DNA of 64,000 bases, taken from M0108 sp963841065. Lineage in GTDB: Bacteria > Pseudomonadota > Gammaproteobacteria > Chromatiales > Chromatiaceae. Below the pieces are notes generated by a model that was not told where the DNA came from, did no database searches, and saw only the letters and a program-made list of their open reading frames with translations. The stretch spans positions 124,001 to 188,000 of the forward strand of contig CAWJBI010000035.1 in the NCBI GenBank assembly GCA_963841065.1, written 5' to 3'. Position 1 is the first letter of the stretch; every line of letters begins with the position of its first letter. A program made the position numbers and the translations under genes. This document shows positions 34,198 to 43,026 of this stretch, in pieces.

Positions 34198-34986
34198 TTA
34201 TTCCTGCAGTCGGGTAAAGGTGGCCGCCAGGGCACCATCCGCCATGCGCATCTCCAGCCGATCGCCGGTCCGCTCGAAGCGCGCGGCCTGGGGCAGGGCG
34301 GACAGGAAGGCGGTTTCCTGCGCCATGACCCCTGGTGGGTCCTGGCAGAATTTGCGGGTGCTCAGGGCCTGGCCGATGGTGATCTGGTCGCCGCTGATGG
34401 TAAAGGAGGCGCTGAAATGGTTGCACCCCGCCGAGCCGTCCAGGGCACCCGCCTCCCCAAAGTGGAGATGCAACGCCGGGTCGCCGAGGACGCCCTCCAG
34501 GGCGCCCCGGCCATTGTTGACACCCGTCACCCGCCAGCGGGTGCCGACCAGCCCCGGGGCCTGGGGACTGAATTTCATGGTGCCGCTGTCGAACTTGAGT
34601 TCGATGAAGAGGTTGCCGTCCCGGAGAAAATAGCTATTGGCCCCGCCCAGATTGGCCAGGAAGCGATCCCCCAGGGAGGCCTCGCCACAGGCCATGAGGG
34701 TCATGGGCCCCATCTCGATCCGCAGGCGATGGTCTTCAATCTCGTAGCGACCCTGGGCCCGGTTGCAGTCCGCCTGAATGGCGAGGGTTCCATCCCCGAG
34801 GAAGCGCAGGTGATAATTCCCCGGCTCGGCCGGGCGAAAGAGGTCGTCGTTGTTCATGTGGGTCTGTTGCCATAACCAGCCCGTCGCGGTCAGGGCGGGC
34901 GGGGTTTCCACCGCCCGCAAGGCCTGGCTGGATAACCCGGCGGCTAGGGTGGTCAGGGCAAGAAATGCCTTCATTCTCGGATGCAT
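34198..34986 (-). CDS. Secreted protein with two META (HslJ-like) domains
   Basis: The start is set at ATG 34986 because GGAG lies 9 bases upstream. This gives about 262 residues with a signal peptide (FLALTTLAAGLSSQALRA). The first META-like domain covers about 35-135 (GNYHLRFLGDGTLAIQADCN), the second about 150-255 (VGTRWRVTGVNNGRG, GSAGCNHFSASFTISGDQIT). Each has the Cys-Asn pair typical of META/HslJ domains. The protein should be periplasmic. HslJ relatives are linked to stress and novobiocin tolerance; no direct role can be read here. Confidence 0.87.
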   Translation of the reverse strand: MHPRMKAFLALTTLAAGLSSQALRAVETPPALTATGWLWQQTHMNNDDLFRPAEPGNYHLRFLGDGTLAIQADCNRAQGRYEIEDHRLRIEMGPMTLMACGEASLGDRFLANLGGANSYFLRDGNLFIELKFDSGTMKFSPQAPGLVGTRWRVTGVNNGRGALEGVLGDPALHLHFGEAGALDGSAGCNHFSASFTISGDQITIGQALSTRKFCQDPPGVMAQETAFLSALPQAARFERTGDRLEMRMADGALAATFTRLQE

Positions 34987-35001
34987 GAGGGTAGTCTCCA
35001 C

Positions 35002-35349
35002 GGGTGGCGTCAGGTTAGGTCAGGTACCAGTCTTCTGGGGGCGGTGATGCGGCCGGGGCGCTGAGGACCCGGGCCGGGACTTGGGACTTGGGTCTCGGGC
35101 AAGGAGGGTTTAGAAAATGGGCCGGATTGTACCATCGGTTCCGATTAGCGGGCGGTCACCTGGACCTGATCGGGCCGTCCATCCGGGGCCATCGAGGCCT
35201 CCCAGGGGCCGGGTGCGCGCCCAGCCGCTGGCCAAAGGGTTTTTCCGCTCCAGTTATTACAGCGTAAGATAGCGCCATTGGCACCTGGAATGAACCGTGC
35301 CCCTGGCCCTCGCCGCCAGTGCCCCGCCCCGCTGTTAGATGAGACCCCC
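35002..35349. other. Promoter region of aroG and META gene
   Basis: This 348-bp divergent gap has no gene I can support. A direct repeat gggacttgggacttggg occurs around 35080. The sequence becomes less GC-rich just before aroG (agttattacagcgtaagatagcgcc near 35260). No leader peptide rich in Phe, Tyr or Trp codons was seen, so attenuation is not indicated. Confidence 0.3.
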
Positions 35350-36408
35350 ATGCGCTACGAGACCGACGATCTACGCATCCGCGCCATGAAGCAGTTGATA
35401 TCGCCGGAGGATCTGATCCGGCTCTACCCCCTGACGGATGCCATCTCCGCCACCGTCCACCATACCCGGCGCGCCATTCGCGACATTCTCCACGACGAGG
35501 ACGACCGCCTGCTGGCGGTGGTGGGGCCCTGCTCGGTGCATGACGTCAACGCGGCCCGGGATTACGCCGAGCGACTCTTGCCGGTCCGTGACCGCCTCAA
35601 CAAGGAGCTGCTGATTGTCATGCGCGTCTATTTCGAGAAGCCACGCACCACGGTGGGCTGGAAGGGTCTCATCAACGACCCCCACCTGGATGGCAGTTTC
35701 GAGATCAACGAGGGCCTCAAACTGGCCCGCTCCCTGCTCGTGGACATCAATGGCCTGGGCGTCCCGGCGGGGACCGAGTTCCTCGATCTCATCAGCCCCC
35801 AATACATCGCCGACCTCATCAGTTGGGGGGCCATCGGTGCCCGCACCACCGAGAGTCAGGGCCATCGCGAGCTGTCTTCGGGATTGTCCTGCCCCGTGGG
35901 CTTCAAGAACGCCACCAGCGGCAGCCTGCGTATCGCCCTGGATGCTATGCACGCGGCGGCCCATCCCCATCATTTCCTGTCGGTCACCAAGGAAGGCCGC
36001 TCCGCCATCTTCGCCACCGCCGGCAACCCGGATACCCACGTGATTCTGCGCGGGGGTGCCCGGCCGAACTACGACACCGAGAGCGTCAACATGGCGGCGG
36101 ACGAGATGGAGGATGACGGGCTGCGCCCGCGCCTCATGATCGACTTCAGCCACGCCAACAGCCGCAAGAAGCCTCAAAAGCAGGTGGACGTGGGCCGGGA
36201 CGTCGCCGGCCAGGTCGCCCGGGGCGATCGCCGCATCATGGGCGCCATGATCGAGAGCCATTTGATTGGCGGCCGCCAGGACTGGCACCCCGATACCGAA
36301 TTGACCTATGGTCAGAGTATTACCGATGCCTGCATCGGCTGGGATGACACACAACCCCTGCTGGAAGAACTCGCCGAGGCCGTCCGCCGCCGCCGCGCGG
36401 CATCCTGA
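35350..36408 (+). CDS. aroG: 3-deoxy-7-phosphoheptulonate (DAHP) synthase, AroG type
   Basis: This enzyme joins phosphoenolpyruvate and erythrose-4-phosphate, the first step of the shikimate pathway. The product is 352 residues, nearly the length of E. coli AroG. The start MRYETDDLRIRAMKQL at 35350 matches the family; an upstream extension to 35278 is not conserved. Key motifs: VVGPCSVHD (metal Cys), RVYFEKPRTTVGWKG, GARTTESQGHRE, LRGG and MIDFSHANS. The type I-alpha enzyme is normally inhibited by an aromatic amino acid. It stands alone upstream of leuS with a 30-bp gap, so the two may share a transcript. Confidence 0.95.
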   Translation: MRYETDDLRIRAMKQLISPEDLIRLYPLTDAISATVHHTRRAIRDILHDEDDRLLAVVGPCSVHDVNAARDYAERLLPVRDRLNKELLIVMRVYFEKPRTTVGWKGLINDPHLDGSFEINEGLKLARSLLVDINGLGVPAGTEFLDLISPQYIADLISWGAIGARTTESQGHRELSSGLSCPVGFKNATSGSLRIALDAMHAAAHPHHFLSVTKEGRSAIFATAGNPDTHVILRGGARPNYDTESVNMAADEMEDDGLRPRLMIDFSHANSRKKPQKQVDVGRDVAGQVARGDRRIMGAMIESHLIGGRQDWHPDTELTYGQSITDACIGWDDTQPLLEELAEAVRRRRAAS

Positions 36409-36438
36409 TTTTCCCACGCTGCGAAGCCAAGCCGACCC

Positions 36439-38985
36439 ATGCGACAAGAATACGACCCGCGCGCCATCGAGGCGGCGGCCCAGGCCTACTGGGAACAAGC
36501 CCAATCCTTCAAGGCCGTGGAAGACCCCAGCCGCGAGAAGTTCTACTGCCTGGCCATGTTCCCCTATCCCTCCGGGAAGCTGCACATGGGCCATGTGCGC
36601 AACTACACCATCGGCGACGTCATCGCCCGCTATCAGCGCATGCTCGGCAAGAACGTCCTGCAGCCCATGGGCTGGGACGCCTTTGGGCTGCCGGCGGAAA
36701 ACGCCGCCATCCAGCACGGCATCCCGCCCTCCCAATGGACCAAGTCCAACATCGCCTACATGAAGGCCCAGCTCAAGAGCCTGGGCTTTGGCTATGACTG
36801 GGACCGGGAACTGGCGACCTGCGACCCGGATTACTACCGCTGGGAGCAGTGGCTGTTCGGGCGCCTCATGGACAAGGGCCTGGCCTATCGCGCCAAGTCC
36901 ATGGTGAACTGGGACCCGGTGGACCGCACCGTGCTGGCCAACGAGCAGGTCATCGACGGCAAGGGCTGGCGCTCGGGCGCCCCGGTGGAGAAGCGCGAGA
37001 TCGAGCAGTGGTTCGTGCGCATCACCGCCTATGCCCAGGAACTCCTGGACGCCCTCGACGGCCTCGACGGCTGGCCGGACCAGGTACGGGCCATGCAGCG
37101 CAACTGGATCGGCCGCTCCGAGGGCGTCCACATGGACTTCGGAATCGCCGGCTCGGATGAGAAGCTCGGCATCTATACCACCCGACCGGACACCCTCATG
37201 GGCGTGACCTATGTCGCCGTCGCCGCCGAACACCCCCTGGCGCGGCGGGCGGCCGAGACCGATCCCGGTCTGGCGGCCTTCATCGAGGAATGCCGGCAAG
37301 GTGGCGTCTCCGAGGCCGAGATCGAGACCATGGAAAAGAAGGGCCATGCCCTCGGCCTGGATGCCCTGCACCCCATCACCGGGGCGCCCGTGCCCATCTT
37401 CGCCGCCAACTTTGTCCTCATGGGCTACGGCACCGGGGCCGTCATGGCCGTCCCCGCCCATGACCAGCGCGACTGGGAATTCGCCGCGAAATACGGCATC
37501 CCTCGCAGGCAGGTCATCTTCGCCGCCGATGGCTCGCCCTGTGGTATCGAGGCCGGGGCCTACACCGAGAAGGGGGTGCTGCGTGACTCGGGCCCCTTCG
37601 ATGGGCTCGACTCTGCCCAGGCCTGCGCCGCCATCGCCGCCTGGCTGGAGGAGCGGGGCCGGGGCGGTCGTCGCGTCAACTTCCGCCTGCGCGACTGGGG
37701 CGTCTCCCGGCAACGCTACTGGGGCTGCCCCTTGCCGGTGATCCATGGGGCGGATGGTCAGGTGCGCGCCGAGACCCACTTGCCGGTGCGGCTGCCGGAG
37801 GACGTCATCGTCGATGGCTCGGGCTCGCCCCTCAAGAAGATGCCGGCATTCTCCGAACTGGGCGGCGGCGAGACCCGGGAGACGGACACCTTCGATACCT
37901 TCTTCGAGTCCTCCTGGTACTACGCCCGCTATTGTTCTCCCCACTGCGACACTGCCATGCTGGACGAGCGCGCTCGCTACTGGCTGCCCGTCGATCAGTA
38001 CGTCGGCGGTATCGAGCATGCCGTCCTGCACCTCCTCTATGCCCGCTTCTTCCACAAGCTGATGCGGGACGAGGGCCTGGTGGACTGCGACGAGCCCTTC
38101 ACTAAGCTGCTCACCCAGGGCATGGTGGTGGCCGAGACCTGGTATCGCGAGGATGGCGAGGGTCGCAAGCAGTGGTTCAATCCCGCGGATGTGGAGGTGG
38201 AGCGGGACGAGCGGGGCCGGCTGGTGCGGGGCCGGCTCCAGGCCGATGGCCAGCCCGTCATCTTTGGGGGCATCGAGAAGATGTCCAAGTCCAAGAACAA
38301 CGGGGTCGATCCTCAGGTGCTGACGGATCGCTATGGCGCCGATACCGTGCGTCTCTACACCATGTTCACCTCCCCGCCGGAGCAGTCCCTGGAATGGAAC
38401 GACGAGGGGGTGGAGGGGGCTTCCCGTTTCCTCAAGCGGGTCTGGGCCCTGGCCCAGGACGAGCAGCGCGAGGGCCGGGAGGCGGATGGTGGCCTGGAGC
38501 CCGGGGAGGCGCGCCACGAGATCCATGCCACCCTCAAGAAGGCCCTCTTTGATTACGAACGTCATCAATTCAATACCGTGGTCTCGGGCTGCATGACCAT
38601 GGTCAACAGCCTCCAGAAACTCGACCGGGGCGCGGCCGGCATGGCGGTGATGCGCGAGGGTCTTGGCATAGTCCTGCGGCTGCTAGCCCCCATTGCGCCC
38701 CACCTGAGTCACCATCTCTGGCGCGAGTTGGGCTTTGGTGACGACATCCTACAGGCGCCCTGGCCCGCCGTGGACGAAGAGGCCTTGCGCCGGGATACCC
38801 TGGAATACGTGATCCAGGTCAACGGCAAGGTGCGCGGCAAGATCCTGGTGCCCGCCGTTGCCGATCGCCAGGCCGTGGAAAGGGCCGCCCTGGATAACGA
38901 CAATGTGCGCCGCTTTCTGGGCGAGGCCCAGGTGCGCAAGGTGATCCTGGTCCCCAACAAGCTGGTCAATCTGGTGGTGCAGTGA
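36439..38985 (+). CDS. leuS: Leucyl-tRNA synthetase
   Basis: This class I aminoacyl-tRNA synthetase has 848 residues, close to the bacterial norm of about 860. The HIGH motif appears as HMGH in PYPSGKLHMGHVRNY near residue 50; KMSKS as EKMSKSKNNGVD near 613. The CP1 editing domain (about 220-420) carries TTRPDTLMGVTYVAVA and the editing Asp in MAVPAHDQRDWEFA. The C-terminal anticodon-binding and tail domains (VQVNGKVRGKI-like: IQVNGKVRGKILVP) are intact. Translationally coupled to lptE through a TGATG overlap. Confidence 0.97.
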   Translation: MRQEYDPRAIEAAAQAYWEQAQSFKAVEDPSREKFYCLAMFPYPSGKLHMGHVRNYTIGDVIARYQRMLGKNVLQPMGWDAFGLPAENAAIQHGIPPSQWTKSNIAYMKAQLKSLGFGYDWDRELATCDPDYYRWEQWLFGRLMDKGLAYRAKSMVNWDPVDRTVLANEQVIDGKGWRSGAPVEKREIEQWFVRITAYAQELLDALDGLDGWPDQVRAMQRNWIGRSEGVHMDFGIAGSDEKLGIYTTRPDTLMGVTYVAVAAEHPLARRAAETDPGLAAFIEECRQGGVSEAEIETMEKKGHALGLDALHPITGAPVPIFAANFVLMGYGTGAVMAVPAHDQRDWEFAAKYGIPRRQVIFAADGSPCGIEAGAYTEKGVLRDSGPFDGLDSAQACAAIAAWLEERGRGGRRVNFRLRDWGVSRQRYWGCPLPVIHGADGQVRAETHLPVRLPEDVIVDGSGSPLKKMPAFSELGGGETRETDTFDTFFESSWYYARYCSPHCDTAMLDERARYWLPVDQYVGGIEHAVLHLLYARFFHKLMRDEGLVDCDEPFTKLLTQGMVVAETWYREDGEGRKQWFNPADVEVERDERGRLVRGRLQADGQPVIFGGIEKMSKSKNNGVDPQVLTDRYGADTVRLYTMFTSPPEQSLEWNDEGVEGASRFLKRVWALAQDEQREGREADGGLEPGEARHEIHATLKKALFDYERHQFNTVVSGCMTMVNSLQKLDRGAAGMAVMREGLGIVLRLLAPIAPHLSHHLWRELGFGDDILQAPWPAVDEEALRRDTLEYVIQVNGKVRGKILVPAVADRQAVERAALDNDNVRRFLGEAQVRKVILVPNKLVNLVVQ

Positions 38986-39503
38986 TGGTCAAGGGCCTAG
39001 CCGATACGCGCCTGGGGTTGCTGGTAGTGATACTGATGGCCTTGTCCCTGGTGACGGCCTGTGGCTTCAAGTTGCGGGGCGCGGTGGAAATACCGCCCAA
39101 TCTCAGCCCGGTCTTCGTCGAGACCCCCGGCAACTCCCTGGTGGGGGGCATTCTGCGGGAGAGATTCCAACTCTCGGCCGTGCAACAGGCCGCCGCGGCC
39201 AAGGACGCCCGCGTCCTGGTGCGCATCTTGTCCGAGTCCCGCCGTTCGCGGGTCGGGGCCCTGGATCGTAACGGCAAGATTATCGCCACCGAACTCTTCC
39301 TGGACTTGCGCTTCGACGCCCGCGACGCCACGGGCAAGGTCCTGGTCGAGCCCCGGATCCTGGAGATTTCCCGCACCTTCGAGAATGCCGACGTGGAGGT
39401 GCTGGGCAAGCAACTGGAGGCGGAGATCCTCTACGCGGAGATGGCCCAGGACGCGGCCACCCAGGTCCTGGCGATGCTGCGCGCCGCCTTACCCGCGAGC
39501 TAG
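38985..39503 (+). CDS. lptE: LPS-assembly lipoprotein LptE
   Basis: The product is about 172 residues. The ATG at 38985 overlaps the leuS stop as TGATG. The lipoprotein signal is LLVVILMALSLVTACGFKLRG; the cysteine becomes the outer-membrane lipid anchor. The mature part (VEIPPNLSPVFVETPGNSLV, YAEMAQDAATQVLAMLRAAL) is LptE-like. It plugs the LptD barrel and helps insert lipopolysaccharide. The order leuS-lptE-holA is conserved in gammaproteobacteria and supports the call. Confidence 0.93.
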   Translation: MVKGLADTRLGLLVVILMALSLVTACGFKLRGAVEIPPNLSPVFVETPGNSLVGGILRERFQLSAVQQAAAAKDARVLVRILSESRRSRVGALDRNGKIIATELFLDLRFDARDATGKVLVEPRILEISRTFENADVEVLGKQLEAEILYAEMAQDAATQVLAMLRAALPAS

Positions 39504-39521
39504 TCCCGGACCTGCTGGCCC

Positions 39522-40550
39522 ATGCGCATCCAGTTTCCGCAGCTTGCCACCCACCTCAAGCAAGGGCTGCCGCCGGTGGTCATGCTCTGCGGCGACGAGC
39601 CCTATCAGCTCGGCGAGGCCGCCAGCCTGGTCCGCCATGCCGCTCGCGCGTTGGGCTTTGAGGAACGGGAAATCCTGGAGGTGGACGGCCATTTCGACTG
39701 GAGTCTGCTCACGGTGGCGGCCCAGTCTCTGTCCCTCTTTTCCAGTCTCAAGCTCATCGAGTTGCGGCTGGCCTCCGGCAAGATAGGTCGCGAGGGTGGC
39801 GAGGCGGTGCGCCGCTATTGCGCCCAGCCCAGGCCCGAAAACCGGCTCTTGATCCTGGCGCCCAATCTGGAATATCAGGAACTCCAGGCCAAGTGGATTC
39901 AGGTGGTCGAGCGCGCCGGGGTGCTGCTCCAGGTTAAGCCCCTGGAAGGCCAACGGCTGGTGGAGTGGATCGGGCAGCGCCTGCGCGAACGAGGCCTGAG
40001 ACCCGATCCCGAGGTCGCCGCCATGCTCGCCGAACGGGTAGAGGGTAATCTGCTTGCCGCCGCCCAAGAGGTGGACAAGTTGGTCCTGATCCAGGGCGAA
40101 GGCCCCCTGAATGCCGAACAACTCAGTCGCGCCATCTCCGACAGCTCCCGCTTTGATTTATTCGATGTCCCCGACGCCGCCCTGGCGGGAGATCGCGCCC
40201 GCATGCACCGCATCCTCGACGGCCTCGCCGCCGAGGGCACGGCCGAGCCCCTGGTGCTTTGGGTCCTAGCACGCGAGGTCCGTCTTCTGGCTCGCGCCGC
40301 CTTCGCCTCGCGCACCGGCCCCCGGGCGCTAGATGCCTTCCTGAGCGCTGAACGGGTTTGGCAAAATCGCCAAGGCCCCATGAAGTCGGCCCTGCGTCGC
40401 CTGCCGCCCGCCCGGCTGCGAGCCCTCATCGGCCAATGCGCTCGCGCCGATCGTCAGATCAAAGGCCTGGAAGTGGGTGAGGCCTGGCTGACCCTGGCGG
40501 TCATCGGTGATACCTTGGCCGGCGGGGAGGGGGCTCTTCCCCCGAGGTGA
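39522..40550 (+). CDS. holA: DNA polymerase III subunit delta
   Basis: The 342-residue clamp-loader subunit opens the beta sliding clamp. Conserved regions: VVMLCGDEPYQLGEAASLVR (the degenerate ATPase N-domain), FSSLKLIELRLASGKIG, MLAERVEGNLLAAAQEVDKL, and the C-terminal collar helices. It begins 18 bases after lptE. A hairpin at 40566-40592 probably ends the transcript, giving a leuS-lptE-holA unit. Confidence 0.95.
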   Translation: MRIQFPQLATHLKQGLPPVVMLCGDEPYQLGEAASLVRHAARALGFEEREILEVDGHFDWSLLTVAAQSLSLFSSLKLIELRLASGKIGREGGEAVRRYCAQPRPENRLLILAPNLEYQELQAKWIQVVERAGVLLQVKPLEGQRLVEWIGQRLRERGLRPDPEVAAMLAERVEGNLLAAAQEVDKLVLIQGEGPLNAEQLSRAISDSSRFDLFDVPDAALAGDRARMHRILDGLAAEGTAEPLVLWVLAREVRLLARAAFASRTGPRALDAFLSAERVWQNRQGPMKSALRRLPPARLRALIGQCARADRQIKGLEVGEAWLTLAVIGDTLAGGEGALPPR

Positions 40551-40565
40551 GATGATTAACATGAA

Positions 40566-40592
40566 ATACCGGGTGGGCGCCCGCCCGGGTAT
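40566..40592 (+). terminator. Hairpin after holA
   Basis: The stretch from atacc (40566) to gggtat (40592) folds into a roughly 11-12-bp, very GC-rich stem with one bulged G and a minimal loop, 16 bases after the holA stop. No T-tract follows. Confidence 0.45.
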
Positions 40593-40734
40593 GTTGAACT
40601 AACCTCTTGTCATTACCATCGAAATTGCCTGGCAGAGATGTCCAAGCCATTCCTGATCGGCATGTCACGATCGGCCTGGGTGCACAGGGAACCCCGGCTA
40701 GCTGATCCGCCCCCCGCACCGCATGAAAGAGCGT

Positions 40735-40763
40735 TTGACAATATTAGCGATTACTAATATATT
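40735..40763 (+). promoter_or_regulatory. Sigma-70-type promoter of the sulfur-globule gene
   Basis: TTGACA at 40735-40740 and TATATT at 40758-40763 are separated by exactly 17 bases, near-consensus for both hexamers. The predicted start of transcription would lie near 40770, giving a leader of about 60 bases before ATG 40833. This is the best promoter match in the window and fits an abundant structural protein. Confidence 0.75.
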
Positions 40764-40832
40764 GTCTTCCCAGGACGGCGCGTTAAGACGCCTTCCCTTG
40801 CTGCAACCCAGATCCCACTTCGGAGAATAAAG

Positions 40833-41168
40833 ATGAAAAAACTTGCAACCGCCGCCGCTATCGCCGCCCTGCTGGGCGTTTCCGCCTCCGCCGCCGCCTT
40901 CTGGGGTGGTGGTCCGGGCTACGGCAACAACAACATGATGAACGACATGTTTGGCGATGGAAGCGGCTACGGCGACTTCAGCATGAACATGAGCGGTGGC
41001 GGCCGCGGTTATGGCCGTGGTTACAATCGTTATTATGACAACTATGGCTACGGATACGGCCCCTACGGCTATGGCGCCCCCTACGGATATGCCCCTTACG
41101 GCGCTCCTTACGGTGCCCCCTATGCCCCGCCCGCTCCCCCGGTTGCTCCTGCCGCCCCCTCCAAGTAA
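40833..41168 (+). CDS. Sulfur-globule envelope protein (Sgp-like)
   Basis: The product is 111 residues. The signal peptide KLATAAAIAALLGVSASAAA precedes FWGGGPGYG, the typical start of mature sulfur-globule proteins. The rest is Gly/Tyr/Asn/Pro-rich, with YGYGYGPYGYGAPYGYAPYG and a PAPPVAPAAP tail. In purple sulfur bacteria such proteins coat periplasmic sulfur deposits made during sulfide or thiosulfate oxidation. I assign the family from composition, signal peptide and the AFWGG mature start; whether it equals SgpA, SgpB or SgpC is not decided. A strong promoter, a GGAG ribosome site and a 15-bp hairpin bracket it as a one-gene unit. Confidence 0.8.
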   Translation: MKKLATAAAIAALLGVSASAAAFWGGGPGYGNNNMMNDMFGDGSGYGDFSMNMSGGGRGYGRGYNRYYDNYGYGYGPYGYGAPYGYAPYGAPYGAPYAPPAPPVAPAAPSK

Positions 41169-41263
41169 GCCAGGCCAGCGCCGTTTGAACCAGGAATGAG
41201 ATAACGGCTTTCGTCGGCACAGGGAGGTGCCGAGCCACCCGGGCCCCGCCGGGGTTAGTTTTG

Positions 41264-41297
41264 AACAAGGTCCGCGCCATCCGGCGCGGACCTTGTT
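41264..41297 (+). terminator. Perfect 15-bp hairpin after the sulfur-globule gene
   Basis: aacaaggtccgcgcc (41264-41278) pairs exactly with ggcgcggaccttgtt (41283-41297) around the loop atcc. It lies about 95 bases past the stop. No long T-tract follows, but the stem is among the strongest in the window; it may also protect the 3' end of an abundant mRNA. Confidence 0.6.
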
Positions 41298-41485
41298 GTG
41301 TCGGATGGAATAAAACTGGCGCTTCTTCCCCATTCTCTTCCCAGTTAATCAATCTCAACCTGGGGCTTTCGTCCCACTGTCCCCGTCCTAGCCAGAAAGC
41401 TGAACTGGCGAGGCTCTAGCCCAAACCCTCACCTGCCAAGTGCTTGGAAGGCAGGAACGTAAATATACAAGCAAATACCGATATA

Positions 41486-41499
41486 TTGATCTAAGTCAA
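41486..41499 (+). promoter_or_regulatory. FNR/ANR-type box upstream of coxB
   Basis: TTGATctaaGTCAA matches the FNR consensus TTGAT-N4-ATCAA with a single change. It lies in an AT-rich patch (41460-41560) within the 458-bp gap before coxB, 258 bases from the start codon. FNR-family proteins sense oxygen through an iron-sulfur cluster, so oxygen control of the oxidase operon is plausible. The rest of the gap (41298-41756) holds no gene I can support. Confidence 0.55.
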
Positions 41500-41756
41500 A
41501 TTAATTTGCACTTTCGAGTGATTTTTCGCATTCTAATGACAGTTGTTTTTTCGCCTCGATCCCTAGGTCCCGTCCCGCGGCGTGGGCTTGGTCGAGGTCG
41601 TGATCCGCTTGATCGAGCCGAACGCGTAGATCTTGCAGCATGACTCAAGGGGTGGTTGGGCCTGCAAAGCGCCAATCGTGAAGACCGAGAAATCGAGGCT
41701 CTGAACCCAGACCTCGCCTCGCAAGTACAACAATTACTACGAGAGGGGATTTGGCA

Positions 41757-42917
41757 GTGAATTTAAAGCGCATCGGGGCCACAACCGCCTCGCTATCCTT
41801 CGCCTGCTGGACAGGTCACGCGGCGGCCGAGTTGGGATTCAACTTCCCCAAGCCCGCCGCCGGCGTGGCCCAGGAGATCTATGACATCCATATGATGACC
41901 ACGACCATTGCCGCGGTCCTGCTGGTCGTTATCTTTGGATTCGTGATTTATTCCCTGATCTATCACCGCAAGAGCCGAGGCTATGCGGCCGATCAGCATT
42001 TCCACGAGTCATGGTTCGGGCGCTGGTCCTGGGTGATCGTCCCCGTCCTGGTGCTGGGCGTGGACCTGACTATTGCCAATTCCGCCCATAAGACCCTGGT
42101 AAAGGTTTGGGAAATCCCCAAGGGTGAAGACCTCATGGAGGTCAAGGTGGTGGGCCATCAGTGGTGGTGGGAGTTCGAATATCTGGATCACTCCGTGGAT
42201 GTGGAGGGTCAGCCCAAGCATGTCCGCATCGAGAGCCGCTACCTCCCGCAGGACAAGGCCGGTGATAACTACCTGCGTGCGGTGGACAACCCGCTGGTCC
42301 TGCCGGTGGGCACCAAGATCCGCTTCCTGCACACATCGGCCGACGTTAACCATGCCTTCTGGGTGCCAGAGCTGGCGGTAAAAAAGGATGCCATCCCCGG
42401 CTACGTCACGGAGACCTGGGTTGATTTGAACCGCGAAGGCACCTTCCGCGGCCAGTGCGCCGAACTGTGCGGAACCTGGCACTCGCGCATGCCTATCGTC
42501 GTGGAGTCCGTGTCCAAGGAAAAGTTTGACGACTGGATGGCCAAGCAAAAGCTAGTAATGCTTGCCTCCGCCGCCGAGGCGAATGTGGACAAGACCTGGG
42601 CCAAGGCCGACCTGATGGAGAAGGGCAAGGACCTTTACAACAGCAAGTGCAGCGCCTGTCATCAAATCAACGGTCAGGGGCTGGCTCCGGCCTTCCCGGC
42701 CCTGGCGGGTAGCAAGATCGCCACCGGCCCCATCGGTGGCCACCTGGATATCGTTCTGAACGGAAAGGCAGGTACCGCCATGGTACCCTGGAATACCCTG
42801 AACGACCTGGAACTGGCCGCCATCATCACCTACGAGCGCAACGCCTGGGGCAATGAAACCGGCGACCTGGTTCAGCCTCGCGACGTGCGTGCCGGCCGCT
42901 CCCTGGCAGTCAAGTAG
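41757..42917 (+). CDS. coxB: Cytochrome c oxidase subunit II with fused cytochrome c domain
   Basis: The product is 386 residues from GTG 41757, chosen because GAGGGG lies 8 bases upstream; TTG 41751 is too close to it. A signal segment and two helices (TTTIAAVLLVVIFGFVIYSL, WVIVPVLVLGVDLTIA) precede the periplasmic cupredoxin domain. The binuclear CuA site is complete: HTSADVNHAF, CAELCGTWHSRM. A C-terminal cytochrome c with CSACH and a distal Met (GTAMVPW) is fused on, making this a caa3-like subunit II. It accepts electrons from cytochrome c and passes them to subunit I. First gene of the oxidase operon. Confidence 0.95.
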   Translation: MNLKRIGATTASLSFACWTGHAAAELGFNFPKPAAGVAQEIYDIHMMTTTIAAVLLVVIFGFVIYSLIYHRKSRGYAADQHFHESWFGRWSWVIVPVLVLGVDLTIANSAHKTLVKVWEIPKGEDLMEVKVVGHQWWWEFEYLDHSVDVEGQPKHVRIESRYLPQDKAGDNYLRAVDNPLVLPVGTKIRFLHTSADVNHAFWVPELAVKKDAIPGYVTETWVDLNREGTFRGQCAELCGTWHSRMPIVVESVSKEKFDDWMAKQKLVMLASAAEANVDKTWAKADLMEKGKDLYNSKCSACHQINGQGLAPAFPALAGSKIATGPIGGHLDIVLNGKAGTAMVPWNTLNDLELAAIITYERNAWGNETGDLVQPRDVRAGRSLAVK

Positions 42918-43026
42918 GCTAATGCAAGCCGTTCCCCATCCGCACAAGGACGCCACGCCACGCTGCCCAATCCAGATGGGTGCGTCGGCGGGCGGACGCA
43001 CTCTTTCTCCCACGAGGTAGACCGCC

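Noticed and set aside
35150..35349. An aromatic amino acid attenuator before aroG
   Set aside because: No leader peptide with clustered Phe, Tyr or Trp codons and no alternative terminator hairpins were found.
35371..38568. A 1,065-codon open frame antisense to aroG and leuS
   Set aside because: It lies exactly opposite two highly conserved enzymes. Its translation is repetitive Gly/His/Leu/Asp sequence typical of the reverse complement of GC-rich coding DNA, with no recognisable domain.
41298..41756. Small open frames and possible riboswitch between the sulfur-globule gene and coxB
   Set aside because: Frames have no ribosome sites or similarity; no conserved aptamer pattern was recognised beyond the FNR-like box.
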